From the NCBI RefSeq assembly GCF_002312805.1, contig NZ_NMUA01000018.1:1-64000 (forward strand): a stretch of DNA of 64,000 nucleotides. The letters run 5' to 3'. Made by a program: the position numbers and the translations under genes. Source of the stretch: Sphingobium sp. D43FB. Lineage in GTDB: Bacteria; Pseudomonadota; Alphaproteobacteria; Sphingomonadales; Sphingomonadaceae. Under the pieces are notes generated by a model. It did no database searches. It saw only the letters and a program-made list of their open reading frames with translations, and was not told where the DNA came from. Below, piece by piece: positions 37,754 through 46,976 of this stretch (position 1 is the stretch's first letter; each line of letters starts with the position of its first letter).

Positions 37754-37771
37754 GCTTGCAATAACGCAAGC
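37754..37771. promoter_or_regulatory. Candidate LysR operator upstream of mmsA
   Basis: GCTTGC-AATAAC-GCAAGC is a perfect 6-6-6 inverted repeat containing a T-N-A type LTTR box core (TTGC...GCAA), 38 nt before the mmsA start and between the divergent promoters. Function inferred. Confidence 0.55.
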
Positions 37772-37809
37772 AGCCTAGAAGGCGGCAACAATTTGAGAGG
37801 ATGCCTTCC

Positions 37810-39309
37810 ATGCGTGAGATTTCGCACAAGCTCGCCTTCACCCATGACGCGCCAGCGACACGCTATAGCGACGTGTTCGATCCCAATAATGGCGGTGTCC
37901 AGGCCCGCGTGGCGCTGGGCGATGCTGCCCTGCTCGACCTCGCCGTCGCCGCTGCCAAGAAAGCGCAGCCCGCCTGGGCCGCCGTCAACCCGCAGCGTCG
38001 CGCCCGCGTCATGTTCAATTTCAAGGCGCTGGTAGAAGCGAACATGACCGAGCTGGCCCATCTGCTCAGCTCCGAACATGGCAAGGTGATCGCGGACTCC
38101 AAGGGCGACATTCAGCGCGGCCTCGAAGTCATCGAATTTTGCTGCGGCATCCCCCACGTCCTCAAGGGCGAATATACCCAAGGCGCAGGGCCGGGCATCG
38201 ACGTCTACAGCTTCCGCCAGCCGATCGGCATCGGCGCTGGCATCACCCCCTTCAACTTCCCCGGCATGATTCCGCTCTGGATGTCGGGCGTCGCCATCGC
38301 GACCGGCAATGCCTTCATCCTCAAGCCCTCCGAGCGTGACCCGTCGGTCCCTGTCCGCCTCGCTGAACTGTTCAGCGAAGCGGGGCTGCCCGATGGCATC
38401 CTCCAGGTCGTTCAGGGCGATAAGGAAATGGTCGACGCCATCCTCGACCACCCGGATATCAAGGGCGTCAGCTTCGTCGGTTCGTCCGACATCGCCCATT
38501 ATGTCTATAATCGCGGCGTCGCCGCCGGAAAGCGCGTCCAGGCGATGGGCGGCGCAAAGAATCACGGCATCGTCATGCCCGACGCCGATCTCGACCAGGT
38601 GGTCAACGACCTGTCCGGCGCCGCCTTCGGTTCGGCGGGCGAGCGCTGCATGGCGCTGCCCGTCGTCGTGCCGGTCGGTGAAAAGACCGCCATTGCACTG
38701 CGCGAAAAGCTGATCCCGGCGATCGAAGCCCTGCGCGTCGGCGTCTCCACCGATGCCGAAGCCCATTATGGCCCGGTCGTCACTGCCGCACACAAGCAGA
38801 AGATCGAAAACTGGATTCAGACCGGCGTCGATGAAGGCGCTGAACTGGTGGTCGACGGCCGCGGCTTCACGCTGCAAGGCCATGAGGAAGGCTTCTTCGT
38901 CGGCCCGACCCTGTTCGATCATGTCACCACCGGCATGAGCGCCTATAAGGAAGAGATTTTCGGCCCGGTCCTGCAAATGGTCCGCGCCGACAGTTTCGAA
39001 GAAGCCGTCGCCCTGCCCAGCCAGCATCAATATGGCAATGGCGTCGCCATCTTCACCCGCAACGGCCACGCCGCCCGCGAATTCGCCGCCCGCGTCGATG
39101 TCGGCATGGTCGGCATCAACGTACCCATCCCGGTCCCCGTCGCCTATCACACATTCGGCGGCTGGAAACGCTCGGCCTTCGGCGACACCAACCAGCACGG
39201 CATGGAAGGCGTGAAATTCTGGACCAAGGTCAAGACGATCACCCAGCGCTGGCCCGACGGCGGCGTGGGCGATGCCGCCAACGCCTTCGTCATCCCGACC
39301 ATGGGGTAA
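37810..39309 (+). CDS. mmsA: CoA-acylating methylmalonate-semialdehyde dehydrogenase
   Basis: Converts methylmalonate semialdehyde to propionyl-CoA in valine catabolism. The 499-aa ALDH-fold enzyme has ITPFNFPGMIPLWM, VGSSDIAHYVYNRG in the Rossmann part, the nucleophile Cys in GSAGERCMALPVVV and PVPVAYHTFGGWKRSAFGD near the end, with MMSDH-specific residues instead of the general-base Glu context of ordinary ALDHs. GAGAGG lies 9 nt before the start at 37810; an ATG at 37801 is less well placed. It heads the valine cluster. Confidence 0.96.
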   Translation: MREISHKLAFTHDAPATRYSDVFDPNNGGVQARVALGDAALLDLAVAAAKKAQPAWAAVNPQRRARVMFNFKALVEANMTELAHLLSSEHGKVIADSKGDIQRGLEVIEFCCGIPHVLKGEYTQGAGPGIDVYSFRQPIGIGAGITPFNFPGMIPLWMSGVAIATGNAFILKPSERDPSVPVRLAELFSEAGLPDGILQVVQGDKEMVDAILDHPDIKGVSFVGSSDIAHYVYNRGVAAGKRVQAMGGAKNHGIVMPDADLDQVVNDLSGAAFGSAGERCMALPVVVPVGEKTAIALREKLIPAIEALRVGVSTDAEAHYGPVVTAAHKQKIENWIQTGVDEGAELVVDGRGFTLQGHEEGFFVGPTLFDHVTTGMSAYKEEIFGPVLQMVRADSFEEAVALPSQHQYGNGVAIFTRNGHAAREFAARVDVGMVGINVPIPVPVAYHTFGGWKRSAFGDTNQHGMEGVKFWTKVKTITQRWPDGGVGDAANAFVIPTMG

Positions 39310-39339
39310 GGGATTTGGGGGGAGGCACTACCTCTCCCC

Positions 39340-39390
39340 CCGTCATCCTGACGACCCGAAGGGCAGCGCAGCTAACGTCAGGATCCATTC
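39340..39390. repeat. Left palindromic repeat of the GIY-YIG module
   Basis: CCGTCATCCTGACG-type hairpin with an inner CGTCAGGATCCATT arm. It is the inverted relative of 39714-39743, and belongs to the same family as 14713-14807. Lies just downstream of the GIY-YIG stop. Confidence 0.75.
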
Positions 39391-39393
39391 GCT

Positions 39394-39699
39394 CTACGTC
39401 AAAGGCGGAAAGCCCAGCATGACGGCCCGATCTTCCCAGAACGGATTATCCTTCTCGATGAGCGCCACCTTCCACGCCCTCTTCCAGGCTTTCAACTGCT
39501 TCTCGTGCAAGATGGCCGCCTCCATCGTCTCGGCCACTTCATAATGAACCAGTCGCTTCACATTATAGCGCGATGTGAAGCCGGGAACCGCGCCGGTGCG
39601 ATGTTGGTGCAACCTACCCATCAAATCAGATGTGACGCCGATATAGATCGTGGCATGACGACCACTGCTCAACAGATAGACGCAAGGTTGACGTTCCAT
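39394..39699 (-). CDS. GIY-YIG nuclease family protein
   Basis: A 101-aa stand-alone GIY-YIG domain (UPF0213-like). The motif is VYLL (8-11) and YIG (19-21) in CVYLLSSGRHATIYIGVTSDLMGRLHQH, with the conserved Arg nearby and Glu in HEKQLKAWKRAWK. Its role is unknown; relatives range from homing to repair nucleases. It has no clear Shine-Dalgarno. It is in antisense orientation between mmsA and the acyl-CoA dehydrogenase gene, and bounded by inverted palindromic repeats, suggesting a mobile or REP-linked cassette. Confidence 0.9.
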   Translation of the reverse strand: MERQPCVYLLSSGRHATIYIGVTSDLMGRLHQHRTGAVPGFTSRYNVKRLVHYEVAETMEAAILHEKQLKAWKRAWKVALIEKDNPFWEDRAVMLGFPPLT

Positions 39700-39713
39700 T
39701 CGGGGGCCACGCT

Positions 39714-39743
39714 AATGGATGCTGACGTCCGTCAGCATGACGG
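39714..39743. repeat. Right palindromic repeat of the GIY-YIG module
   Basis: AATGGATGCTGACG followed by CGTCAGCATGACGG. Inverted relative to the repeat at 39340-39390, so the pair encloses the nuclease gene and its short flanks. Lies 25 bp before the acyl-CoA dehydrogenase start. Confidence 0.75.
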
Positions 39744-39767
39744 AAAATACAGTATGGACAAGCCATC

Positions 39768-40910
39768 ATGACCCAATTCGACCTCACCGACGACCAACGC
39801 GAAATCCAGGAACTCGCGCGCCGCTTCACCGCCGACGCGATCACCCCGCACGCGGCCGAGTGGGACGAACACCACATCTTCCCCCGCGACACGATCCGCG
39901 CGGCGGCCGAACTGGGTTTCGGCGGCATCTACGTGTCCGAAAGCGCCGGCGGCATCGGCCTCGGCCGCCTCGAAGCCGCGCTCATCATGGAAGCCATGGC
40001 CTATGGCTGCCCCTCCACCAGCGCCTTCATCTCGATCCACAATATGGCCGCCTGGATGATCGACAGCTATGGCAGCGACGCGCTCAAGGCCGCCTATCTC
40101 CCCGACCTCATCCCCATGACCCGCATCGCCAGCTATTGCCTGACCGAAGCGGGTGCAGGCTCCGACGCCGCCAGCCTCAAGACCAAGGCGGTGAAGGATG
40201 GCGACCATTATGTCGTCACCGGCTCCAAGCAATTCATCTCCGGCGGCGGCGAGAATGAAGTCTATCTCGTCATGGTCCGCACGGGGCAGGAAGGGCCAAA
40301 GGGCATCAGCTGCCTCGTCATCGACAAGGACATGCCCGGCGTCAGCTTCGGCGCGCAGGAACGCAAGCTCGGCTGGCACAGCCAACCCACAGCGCAAGTG
40401 AATTTCGACGCCGTCCGCGTCCCCGCTGCCAATCTCGTGGGTAGCGAGGGACAGGGCTTCGCCATCGCCATGGCGGGCCTCGACGGTGGCCGCCTCAATA
40501 TCGGCGCCTGCTCGCTCGGCGGCGCGCAGCGCTGCATCGACGAAGCCGTCCAATATACCAAGGACCGCAAGCAATTCGGCCAGTCGATCGCCGACTTCCA
40601 GAACACCCAGTTCACGCTGGCCGACATGGAAACCGAGCTTCAGGCCGCCCGCACCCTGCTCTACGCCGCCGCCGTCAAGGTGACCGACAATGCCCCGGAC
40701 AAGACCCGCTTCGCCGCCATGGCCAAGCGCTTCGCCACCGACACCGGCTCCTCCGTCGTCGACCGCGCGCTGCAACTCCATGGCGGCTACGGCTATCTGA
40801 TGGACTATCCCGTCGAACGCTTCTGGCGCGACCTGCGCGTCCATTCCATTCTCGAAGGCACCAACCAGGTCATGCGCATGATCATCGCGCGGGACATGTT
40901 GCGGGATTAG
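39768..40910 (+). CDS. Acyl-CoA dehydrogenase, probable isobutyryl-CoA type
   Basis: FAD enzyme, 380 aa, probably oxidising isobutyryl-CoA in valine degradation by its neighbourhood. It has YCLTEAGAGSDAASLKTKA, GSKQFISGGGENEVYLVM, ALQLHGGYGYLMDYPVERFWRD and the end ILEGTNQVMRMIIARDML with the catalytic Glu in the usual late position. It precedes the hydrolase and mmsB genes in pathway order. Confidence 0.93.
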   Translation: MTQFDLTDDQREIQELARRFTADAITPHAAEWDEHHIFPRDTIRAAAELGFGGIYVSESAGGIGLGRLEAALIMEAMAYGCPSTSAFISIHNMAAWMIDSYGSDALKAAYLPDLIPMTRIASYCLTEAGAGSDAASLKTKAVKDGDHYVVTGSKQFISGGGENEVYLVMVRTGQEGPKGISCLVIDKDMPGVSFGAQERKLGWHSQPTAQVNFDAVRVPAANLVGSEGQGFAIAMAGLDGGRLNIGACSLGGAQRCIDEAVQYTKDRKQFGQSIADFQNTQFTLADMETELQAARTLLYAAAVKVTDNAPDKTRFAAMAKRFATDTGSSVVDRALQLHGGYGYLMDYPVERFWRDLRVHSILEGTNQVMRMIIARDMLRD

Positions 40911-40918
40911 CTCAAAAG

Positions 40919-40995
40919 CCGTTCGGGCTGAGCTTGTCGAAGCCCTCCACTTTTCTTCAAGAAAAACGGCCCTTCGACAGGCTCAGGGCGAACGG
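40919..40995. repeat. Palindromic repeat, CCGTTCG family (short copy)
   Basis: CCGTTCGGGCTGAGCTTGTC at one end is mirrored by GACAGGCTCAGGGCGAACGG at the other. It lies between the acyl-CoA dehydrogenase and hydrolase genes. Confidence 0.85.
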
Positions 40996-41009
40996 AAAGA
41001 TAGGTCAGC

Positions 41010-42068
41010 GTGACAGACGACATTCTCACTTTCATCGAAAACACTATCGGCCGCATCCGCCTCAATCGCCCCAAGGCCATCCACGCCCTGACGCCGGCCA
41101 TGTGCGACGCGATCAACAGCGCCCTGCTCGCCTGGCGCAGCGACGACAGCGTGACCGCCGTGATGATCGACCATAGCGAAGGGCGCGGCTTCTGCGCGGG
41201 CGGCGACATCGCGCTCATCGCCAACAGCGCCAAATCCGACTGCGTCGAAGCCGAACGCTTCTTCCACCTCGAATATCGCATGAACCATCTGCTGTTCGTC
41301 TATGACAAGCCGATCGTCGCCTTCATCGACGGCATCGTCATGGGCGGGGGCGTCGGCATCTCGCTCCCCGCCCGTTACCGGGTCGCGACAGAACGCACGA
41401 CCTTCGCCATGCCCGAAACCGGCATCGGCCTGTTCCCAGACGTGGGCGGCGGCTGGTATCTCCCCCGCTTGCCCGGCCGGGTCGGCGCATGGCTCGCCGC
41501 CACCGGCGCGCGGATCGACGGCGCGGATTGCGCCGCGATCGGGCTCGCCACCCATTATATGCCGTCCGAAACAGTGGACGACGTAAAGGCGCGCATCCTC
41601 GCCGACCCTGCCAGCCTGGCCGCCATCCTCGACGCCGCCGCACAAACGCCCCCGCCCTCCAAGCTCGAAGCCGCCCGCCCCGACATCGACCGCCTCTTCG
41701 CCTCGAACAAGGCGGAGGAGATCGTCGTCGCGCTCGACGCCGACAGCAGCGAATGGGCCGCCAAGCAGCGCGCCACCCTCGCCACCAAATCGCCCCAGAC
41801 GATCAAGGTCGCCCTGCGCCAATTGATCGAAGGCGCGGCCCAGCCCGATTTCGCCTCCAACATGGCGATGGAATATGGCCTTGCCTGCGCGATCATCCGC
41901 CGCCCCGATTTCGTCGAAGGCGTGCGCGCGCTGATCTTCGACAAGGACAACAAGCCGCAATGGAACCCGGCCACGCTGGAAGAGGTCAGCGACGCGATGA
42001 TCGATACGATCTTCGCAGCCCTGCCCGCCGACCAGCAATGGACGCCACTCCCGGCGCTCGCGACCTGA
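41010..42068 (+). CDS. 3-hydroxyisobutyryl-CoA hydrolase
   Basis: Crotonase-fold thioesterase of valine degradation, 352 aa, releasing 3-hydroxyisobutyrate. Diagnostic parts are FCAGGDIALIA, FIDGIVMGGGVGISLPARYRVATERTTFAMPETGIGLFPDVGGGWYLPRLPG (catalytic Glu and Asp region). The start codon is GTG at 41010. It follows the dehydrogenase gene across a palindromic repeat and precedes mmsB. Confidence 0.93.
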   Translation: MTDDILTFIENTIGRIRLNRPKAIHALTPAMCDAINSALLAWRSDDSVTAVMIDHSEGRGFCAGGDIALIANSAKSDCVEAERFFHLEYRMNHLLFVYDKPIVAFIDGIVMGGGVGISLPARYRVATERTTFAMPETGIGLFPDVGGGWYLPRLPGRVGAWLAATGARIDGADCAAIGLATHYMPSETVDDVKARILADPASLAAILDAAAQTPPPSKLEAARPDIDRLFASNKAEEIVVALDADSSEWAAKQRATLATKSPQTIKVALRQLIEGAAQPDFASNMAMEYGLACAIIRRPDFVEGVRALIFDKDNKPQWNPATLEEVSDAMIDTIFAALPADQQWTPLPALAT

Positions 42069-42213
42069 TCTGTCCTACACCGCAGGCACCTGCTATGGTC
42101 CCCATGCACGCTGCCTGCCCCACGCCGCCCGCTTTCCGATAGGATCAGGGCCGCGCACGAATATGTCCGTTTTTACGGGAAATATGCGAAGTTAAGCAGG
42201 AGAGAAGAGCATC

Positions 42214-43098
42214 ATGACCCAGACCATCGCCTTCATCGGACTCGGCAATATGGGCGGCGGCATGGCCGCCAACCTGCTCAAGCATGGCTATGCCGTCCGC
42301 GCCTTCGACCTGTCGGAGGAAGCACTGGCTAAAGCGGAATCGCTCGGCGCCATCCGCGCCAGCAGTGCCGCCGACGCCGCGACTGACGCCGACGCCGTCG
42401 TCACCATGCTGCCCGCCGGCAAGCATGTCGAAAGCGTCTATTCGGGCGAAGTTTATGGTGCGGCCAAACCCGGCGCGCTGTTCCTCGATTGCTCGACCAT
42501 CGACGTCGCCACCGCCCGCCGCGTGATCGACGCGGCGACGGATCGCGGCTTCGACATGGTCGACGCCCCCGTTTCCGGCGGCATCGCAGCCGCCAATGGC
42601 GGCACGCTGACCTTCATGGTCGGCGGCACCGACGCCGCCTTCGAACGCGCCAAACCGATCCTCTCGGCCATGGGCAAGGCGGTCATCCACGCCGGCGGCG
42701 CGGGCAATGGCCAGGCCGCCAAAATCTGCAACAATATGCTGCTCGGCGCGACCATGGTCGCCACCTGCGAGAGCTTCGCCATGGCCAAGAAACTGGGCCT
42801 CGATCCGCAGACCTTCTATGACATTTCCAGCGTCTCGTCGGGCCAAAGCTGGTCGATGACCAGCTACTGCCCCGTCCCCGGCGTCGGCCCCCAATCGCCA
42901 TCCGACAATGGCTATCAGGGCGGTTTCGCCGTCGGCCTGATGCTCAAGGACTTGAAACTCGCCACCGAAGCCGCCGCCTCGGTCGGGGCCTCGGTCCCGA
43001 TGGGCAATGTGGCGGAATCCCTCTACCAACTCCTCGCCAACCAGGGCGAAGCCGGTCGCGACTTCTCGCTCATGATCGAGATGCTGGAGGGGAAGTAA
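42214..43098 (+). CDS. mmsB: 3-hydroxyisobutyrate dehydrogenase
   Basis: NAD-dependent oxidation of 3-hydroxyisobutyrate to methylmalonate semialdehyde, the substrate of MmsA. The 294-aa protein starts with IGLGNMGGGMAANLLKHGY, has FLDCSTIDVATAR and DAPVSGGIAAANGGTLTFMVGG, and the catalytic Lys in GNGQAAKICNNMLLG. GGAG lies upstream of the ATG. Closes the valine cluster. Confidence 0.95.
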   Translation: MTQTIAFIGLGNMGGGMAANLLKHGYAVRAFDLSEEALAKAESLGAIRASSAADAATDADAVVTMLPAGKHVESVYSGEVYGAAKPGALFLDCSTIDVATARRVIDAATDRGFDMVDAPVSGGIAAANGGTLTFMVGGTDAAFERAKPILSAMGKAVIHAGGAGNGQAAKICNNMLLGATMVATCESFAMAKKLGLDPQTFYDISSVSSGQSWSMTSYCPVPGVGPQSPSDNGYQGGFAVGLMLKDLKLATEAAASVGASVPMGNVAESLYQLLANQGEAGRDFSLMIEMLEGK

Positions 43099-43105
43099 CC
43101 CACCC

Positions 43106-43189
43106 CCGTCATGCCAGCGAACGCTGGCATCTCACTTCCTTTGGCGGCGTAAGAAGAAAGTGAGATCCCGGCTTTCGCCGGGATGACGG
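43106..43189. repeat. Palindromic repeat, CGTCATGCCAGCG family
   Basis: CCGTCATGCCAGCGAACGCT at the left and CCGGCTTTCGCCGGGATGACGG at the right, same organisation as 6069-6152. It lies between convergent mmsB and dipeptidase genes. Confidence 0.85.
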
Positions 43190-43204
43190 CCTTGGGGAAT
43201 TATA

Positions 43205-44428
43205 TCACTTCCCCTTCCCCGCCTCAGCCGCCGCCAGCACGCGCAACACATTGCCCGCCCAGATCTTCTGCACATCCGCCTCGCTATAGCCCGCCTTCAA
43301 CAGCGCCTCGGTGATCCTGGGTAGGTCCAGCACATCCTCCATGCCGACGACCCCGCCGCCGCCATCCCAGTCCGCACCGATCCCCACATGATCCGGCCCC
43401 ACGACCTTGAGCGCATGCAGCATATGCGCCATGAAATCATCGAAGGTTGCCCGCTCGGTCTCAGGATAGAGCCGGTCGATCTCCTGCCGCTTGCCCAGCA
43501 GTTCCGCCCGCTTCTCCGCCGTCATCTTGCCGCCATCCCGCATCGACGCGAACAGCGCCCCCATCGCCTTCTGCCGTTCGGGGTTGGGCTTGGCCGCCTT
43601 CAGATAGGCTCCATAAGCGTTCATCTGAATGACGCCGCCCTTGGCCGCCAGCGCCTTCAACCGATCATCGTCGATATTGCGCGGATGGTCATAGACCGCC
43701 TTGCACCCCGAATGGGTCAGCAGCACCGGCGTCGTCGACAGCGCCAGCAGATCGTCCAACACCTGATCCGAACTGTGCGAGGCATCCGGCATTATGCCCA
43801 GCCGGTTCATATCCTTGAGCAATTGCTTGCCCAGCGGACTAAGCCCGCCATAGCGCGGCTTCTTCGACGGGTCGGTCGAACTGTCGGCAAACTGGTTATG
43901 CGCGAAATGGGCAAAGCCCACCACCCGCACACCCATGTCGTAGAAGGTCTGGAGCAGGCCGATATCCTCGCCCAGCGGATAGGCATTTTCGATCGACATA
44001 TAGACGACCCGTTTGCCCGCCGCCGCGATCGGCGCGGCGTCCTTGGCCTCCAATGCCAGCGCGAAATTGGCCGGGTCTGCCGCCACCATCTCGCGGATCG
44101 ACACGCCCCGCATCAGCGCGAAATCGCGCGCCTTGGCAAAGCCCTCGACCGTCAACGGCCCCTGCCCCGTATAGATGGCCCAGAAACCGCCATCCAGCCC
44201 GCCCTTCTTCATGCGCGGCAAATCGACCTGGGTATAGTCGCTATGCACCCCATGTTCCTCGTCGATCGACCAATCGGGCAGGTCGAGCGAGGCGGGCGTG
44301 TCGAGATGGCTGTCGAGCGTCAGCAGCTTCTGATGCAATTGCTGCACCTTCTTCGGCACAGCCTGCGCCGACGCGGCGACCGGGAGCAGCGCAATCAGCG
44401 CTGCCCCCATCATAAGTCCAACCCGCAT
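43205..44428 (-). CDS. Membrane dipeptidase (peptidase M19), exported
   Basis: Zinc-dependent renal-dipeptidase-type hydrolase, 407 aa with signal peptide MRVGLMMGAALIALLPVAASAQA. Metal ligands are seen in TLDSHLDTPAS, MSIENAYPLGE, LTHSGCKA and DASHSSDQV, and the final GIGADWDGG. It probably cleaves dipeptides or D-amino-acid-containing compounds in the periplasm. Its start overlaps the stop of the TonB-receptor gene by one base, so uptake and hydrolysis are co-expressed. Confidence 0.93.
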   Translation of the reverse strand: MRVGLMMGAALIALLPVAASAQAVPKKVQQLHQKLLTLDSHLDTPASLDLPDWSIDEEHGVHSDYTQVDLPRMKKGGLDGGFWAIYTGQGPLTVEGFAKARDFALMRGVSIREMVAADPANFALALEAKDAAPIAAAGKRVVYMSIENAYPLGEDIGLLQTFYDMGVRVVGFAHFAHNQFADSSTDPSKKPRYGGLSPLGKQLLKDMNRLGIMPDASHSSDQVLDDLLALSTTPVLLTHSGCKAVYDHPRNIDDDRLKALAAKGGVIQMNAYGAYLKAAKPNPERQKAMGALFASMRDGGKMTAEKRAELLGKRQEIDRLYPETERATFDDFMAHMLHALKVVGPDHVGIGADWDGGGGVVGMEDVLDLPRITEALLKAGYSEADVQKIWAGNVLRVLAAAEAGKGK

Positions 44429-46815
44429 CAGATTTCACCCGAAATGGTGAACTGGAACGTCCGCGGCGACAGCGGCCGGAAGAAGCCATCGCCCGTCACG
44501 GTCGAGGAAATATAGGACAGCACATCCTTGTCGAACAGATTGTCGACATTGAACCGCGCCTTCACGCTCTTGACCGGCCCCAGGCTGAATCCATCGCCGA
44601 TATCGACATAGGCGCTGAACACGGTGAAGCCCGGCACGCTCGAACCCGGCGAATTGACGAAGGTGGACCAGCGGCGGCTGGTATATTTGCCGGAGATATT
44701 GCCCACCAGCCAGCTCGCCGGTTCGATCGTCACGCCGCCATTGACGATCCATTTGGCGCTGTCGGGAATGAACTTGCCATCGGTCGCATAGGTGAGCGTG
44801 GGCGTGACGATATCGTCCTTGAACTTGGCTATATTATAGGTGGCGCTCAGGTTGAAATAGGCAAGGCCATTGAGTGCGGACGGTTTGAACGTGCCGCTGA
44901 ATTCCGCGCCATAGGCCGTTACCCGGCCAACATTCTGGAAGAAGGTTTCGGTGACGTTGGTCGTGCCGGGCAGGATGCCCGTGATCGACTGGATGCGGTT
45001 CTTGAACTTGGTGTAATAGCCCGCCAGCGACGCATAGAACTGCCCCTGGTTGGTGCGGATGCCCGCCTCGAAATTCTGCGACCGTTCCGGTGCAGGAGCA
45101 GGCACGACGGCCGCGCTGCTGTTCAGCGCGACGGAGAAGATGTCGTCCATCCCCTTGGGCAAAGCCATATTTTCGGCATAAGAGGCGAAAATCTGGGTCT
45201 GGTTGTCGATCTTGTAGAGGACGCCCGCCATCGGCAGGAACCCGTCGCCATAGCTGGCCCGGTTGGTCTGCGGTCCCCAGCCCGCAACCCAGACGGGCGC
45301 AGCGGCGGTGCCCGCATTGCGATAATAGTCGTTGAAGTCGCGATAGCCGCTTTGGCGATAGTCGATATGCAGTGCCTTGATTCCCAGGTCGAAGATCAGG
45401 CTGTCATCCATCAAGGAAATGCGGTCCTTGACGAACGCCTGCGTCGTATGCCGTTCCGACTGATAGTCGCGCCGCACATAGACGAGTTCGTCCAGGTTGG
45501 GCGCGCTGGCGGGCGACCCGTCGGTCGTGTTGAACCGTGCCTGGGTGCGATTATAGCTGTCGACCTCGGCCCACAGGCCCGCCTCCACGCTATGCGCGCC
45601 CATGTCCCAATGGAGTTTGGTGGTCAGGCCATAGCGGTCGCCGCCCACCGTCGATAGACCATATTGCGTACCGCGCGGCGCCGTCAGCGCCAGGCCTGCC
45701 GCCGTTTGCCGCGTATATTGTAGCAGGCTGTTGGCATAGCTGTCGGGCGACACGCCATAGCCGCCCTTATCCTCATAATAGGCCGTCGCTTCGGCCCATA
45801 CACCATCGGCTATCCCCAGATGGACAGTGCCACCATAGAGCTTGTCCTTCCGCACGTTGAGCGCGAGATTATAGGTGTAGGTATAGTTGCTGTTGGAAAA
45901 GGCCGGGCCGCCCTCCACCGGCGCAAAACCCGGCGTGCTGTTGGGCACGACGGCGATATAGCCACGATCCCGGCCGGTGTTGCCGCCCACATCCGGCGTC
46001 GCGGAATTGTAGAGTGTGCGGCTCAGCGTCGGCGAGTCATAGTCGAAAAAGTCGTTCGACACGAATTTGAACCGCGCCCAGCTATCGCCGCCCAGATCGG
46101 CGTGGAGTTGCGCCTCCCAATGCTCGCGATCGACCGTGCCGACGCCCCGCCACAGGTCGCTGTCCAGCTTGGTGCGGCTCACATAGGCGCGGAACGGCCC
46201 GACCTGCCCCGTGCTGGCGCGGATGAAGGTCCGCTTCAGCCCGAAATCGCCAAAGCTTTGCGACACGAACAGGCCCATATCCTCCTGCGGCGCGATGCTG
46301 TTATATTGCACCACTGGCCCCAGCGTCGAATAGCTGGGCAGGCTCACATCGCCCGCGCCCACCGCGGCTTCGACCACGCCCAGATTTTCATTGTCGACAT
46401 AGCGGAACACCGGGCTGCCGCCGAACGCATCGCTGCGGCCCGTCGGGATGCCATCGACGATGAAGCCGATCTGATCCAGGTTGAACGCGCGGGTCTGGAC
46501 GCTGTTGCCGAATTCATAGAGGCCCAGCGCCCCATCGGTCTGCACGTTGAAGCCGGGCAATTGCTCCAGCATTTTCAGGCCCGAAATGCCCGACGGCGCG
46601 GACAGCAGCGCCTCGCGCGTCACCGCCACGACATTGCTCACCTTATCCTCGCCGATCGCCTCGGACGATTGCGAAATACGGCGGCCGGTAACGGTGATGC
46701 TCGTCTCGTCATCGCCGACCGGCTCCTGCGCATGGGCGGCAGGAACCAGGGCTGCGGCGGCACAGGCCAGCAGCAGCGCGCGAGTGGACGGACGGACGAC
46801 AAAATGGACGGACAT
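44428..46815 (-). CDS. TonB-dependent receptor
   Basis: Outer-membrane beta-barrel, 795 aa: signal peptide TRALLLACAAAALVPAAHAQ, an N-terminal plug with SITVTGRRISQSSEAIG and LEQLPGFNVQTDGALGLYEFGN, a 22-strand-like barrel, and the closing aromatic LSPRTFQFTISGEI. Operon with the M19 dipeptidase indicates a peptide or peptide-like ligand. Start at 46815; no regulator lies next to it. Confidence 0.93.
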   Translation of the reverse strand: MSVHFVVRPSTRALLLACAAAALVPAAHAQEPVGDDETSITVTGRRISQSSEAIGEDKVSNVVAVTREALLSAPSGISGLKMLEQLPGFNVQTDGALGLYEFGNSVQTRAFNLDQIGFIVDGIPTGRSDAFGGSPVFRYVDNENLGVVEAAVGAGDVSLPSYSTLGPVVQYNSIAPQEDMGLFVSQSFGDFGLKRTFIRASTGQVGPFRAYVSRTKLDSDLWRGVGTVDREHWEAQLHADLGGDSWARFKFVSNDFFDYDSPTLSRTLYNSATPDVGGNTGRDRGYIAVVPNSTPGFAPVEGGPAFSNSNYTYTYNLALNVRKDKLYGGTVHLGIADGVWAEATAYYEDKGGYGVSPDSYANSLLQYTRQTAAGLALTAPRGTQYGLSTVGGDRYGLTTKLHWDMGAHSVEAGLWAEVDSYNRTQARFNTTDGSPASAPNLDELVYVRRDYQSERHTTQAFVKDRISLMDDSLIFDLGIKALHIDYRQSGYRDFNDYYRNAGTAAAPVWVAGWGPQTNRASYGDGFLPMAGVLYKIDNQTQIFASYAENMALPKGMDDIFSVALNSSAAVVPAPAPERSQNFEAGIRTNQGQFYASLAGYYTKFKNRIQSITGILPGTTNVTETFFQNVGRVTAYGAEFSGTFKPSALNGLAYFNLSATYNIAKFKDDIVTPTLTYATDGKFIPDSAKWIVNGGVTIEPASWLVGNISGKYTSRRWSTFVNSPGSSVPGFTVFSAYVDIGDGFSLGPVKSVKARFNVDNLFDKDVLSYISSTVTGDGFFRPLSPRTFQFTISGEI

Positions 46816-46976
46816 GAAGAGGCTCCCTGGGTGTCATGAGCCGATCAGGGTGACGCGCAGGGCGTCGCACCTCTCCATATTTCGTTATTCAGTTTCCTTC
46901 TGAAACGAGGGTGCTGGGAAAAGCCGCCATCAATCTGTCACAAAATCCGCGTCTGTTGCCGATCCGTCACACAGAC

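Noticed and set aside
37582..39198. 538-codon minus-strand frame
   Set aside because: Antisense of mmsA; an intact MmsA is coded on the other strand.
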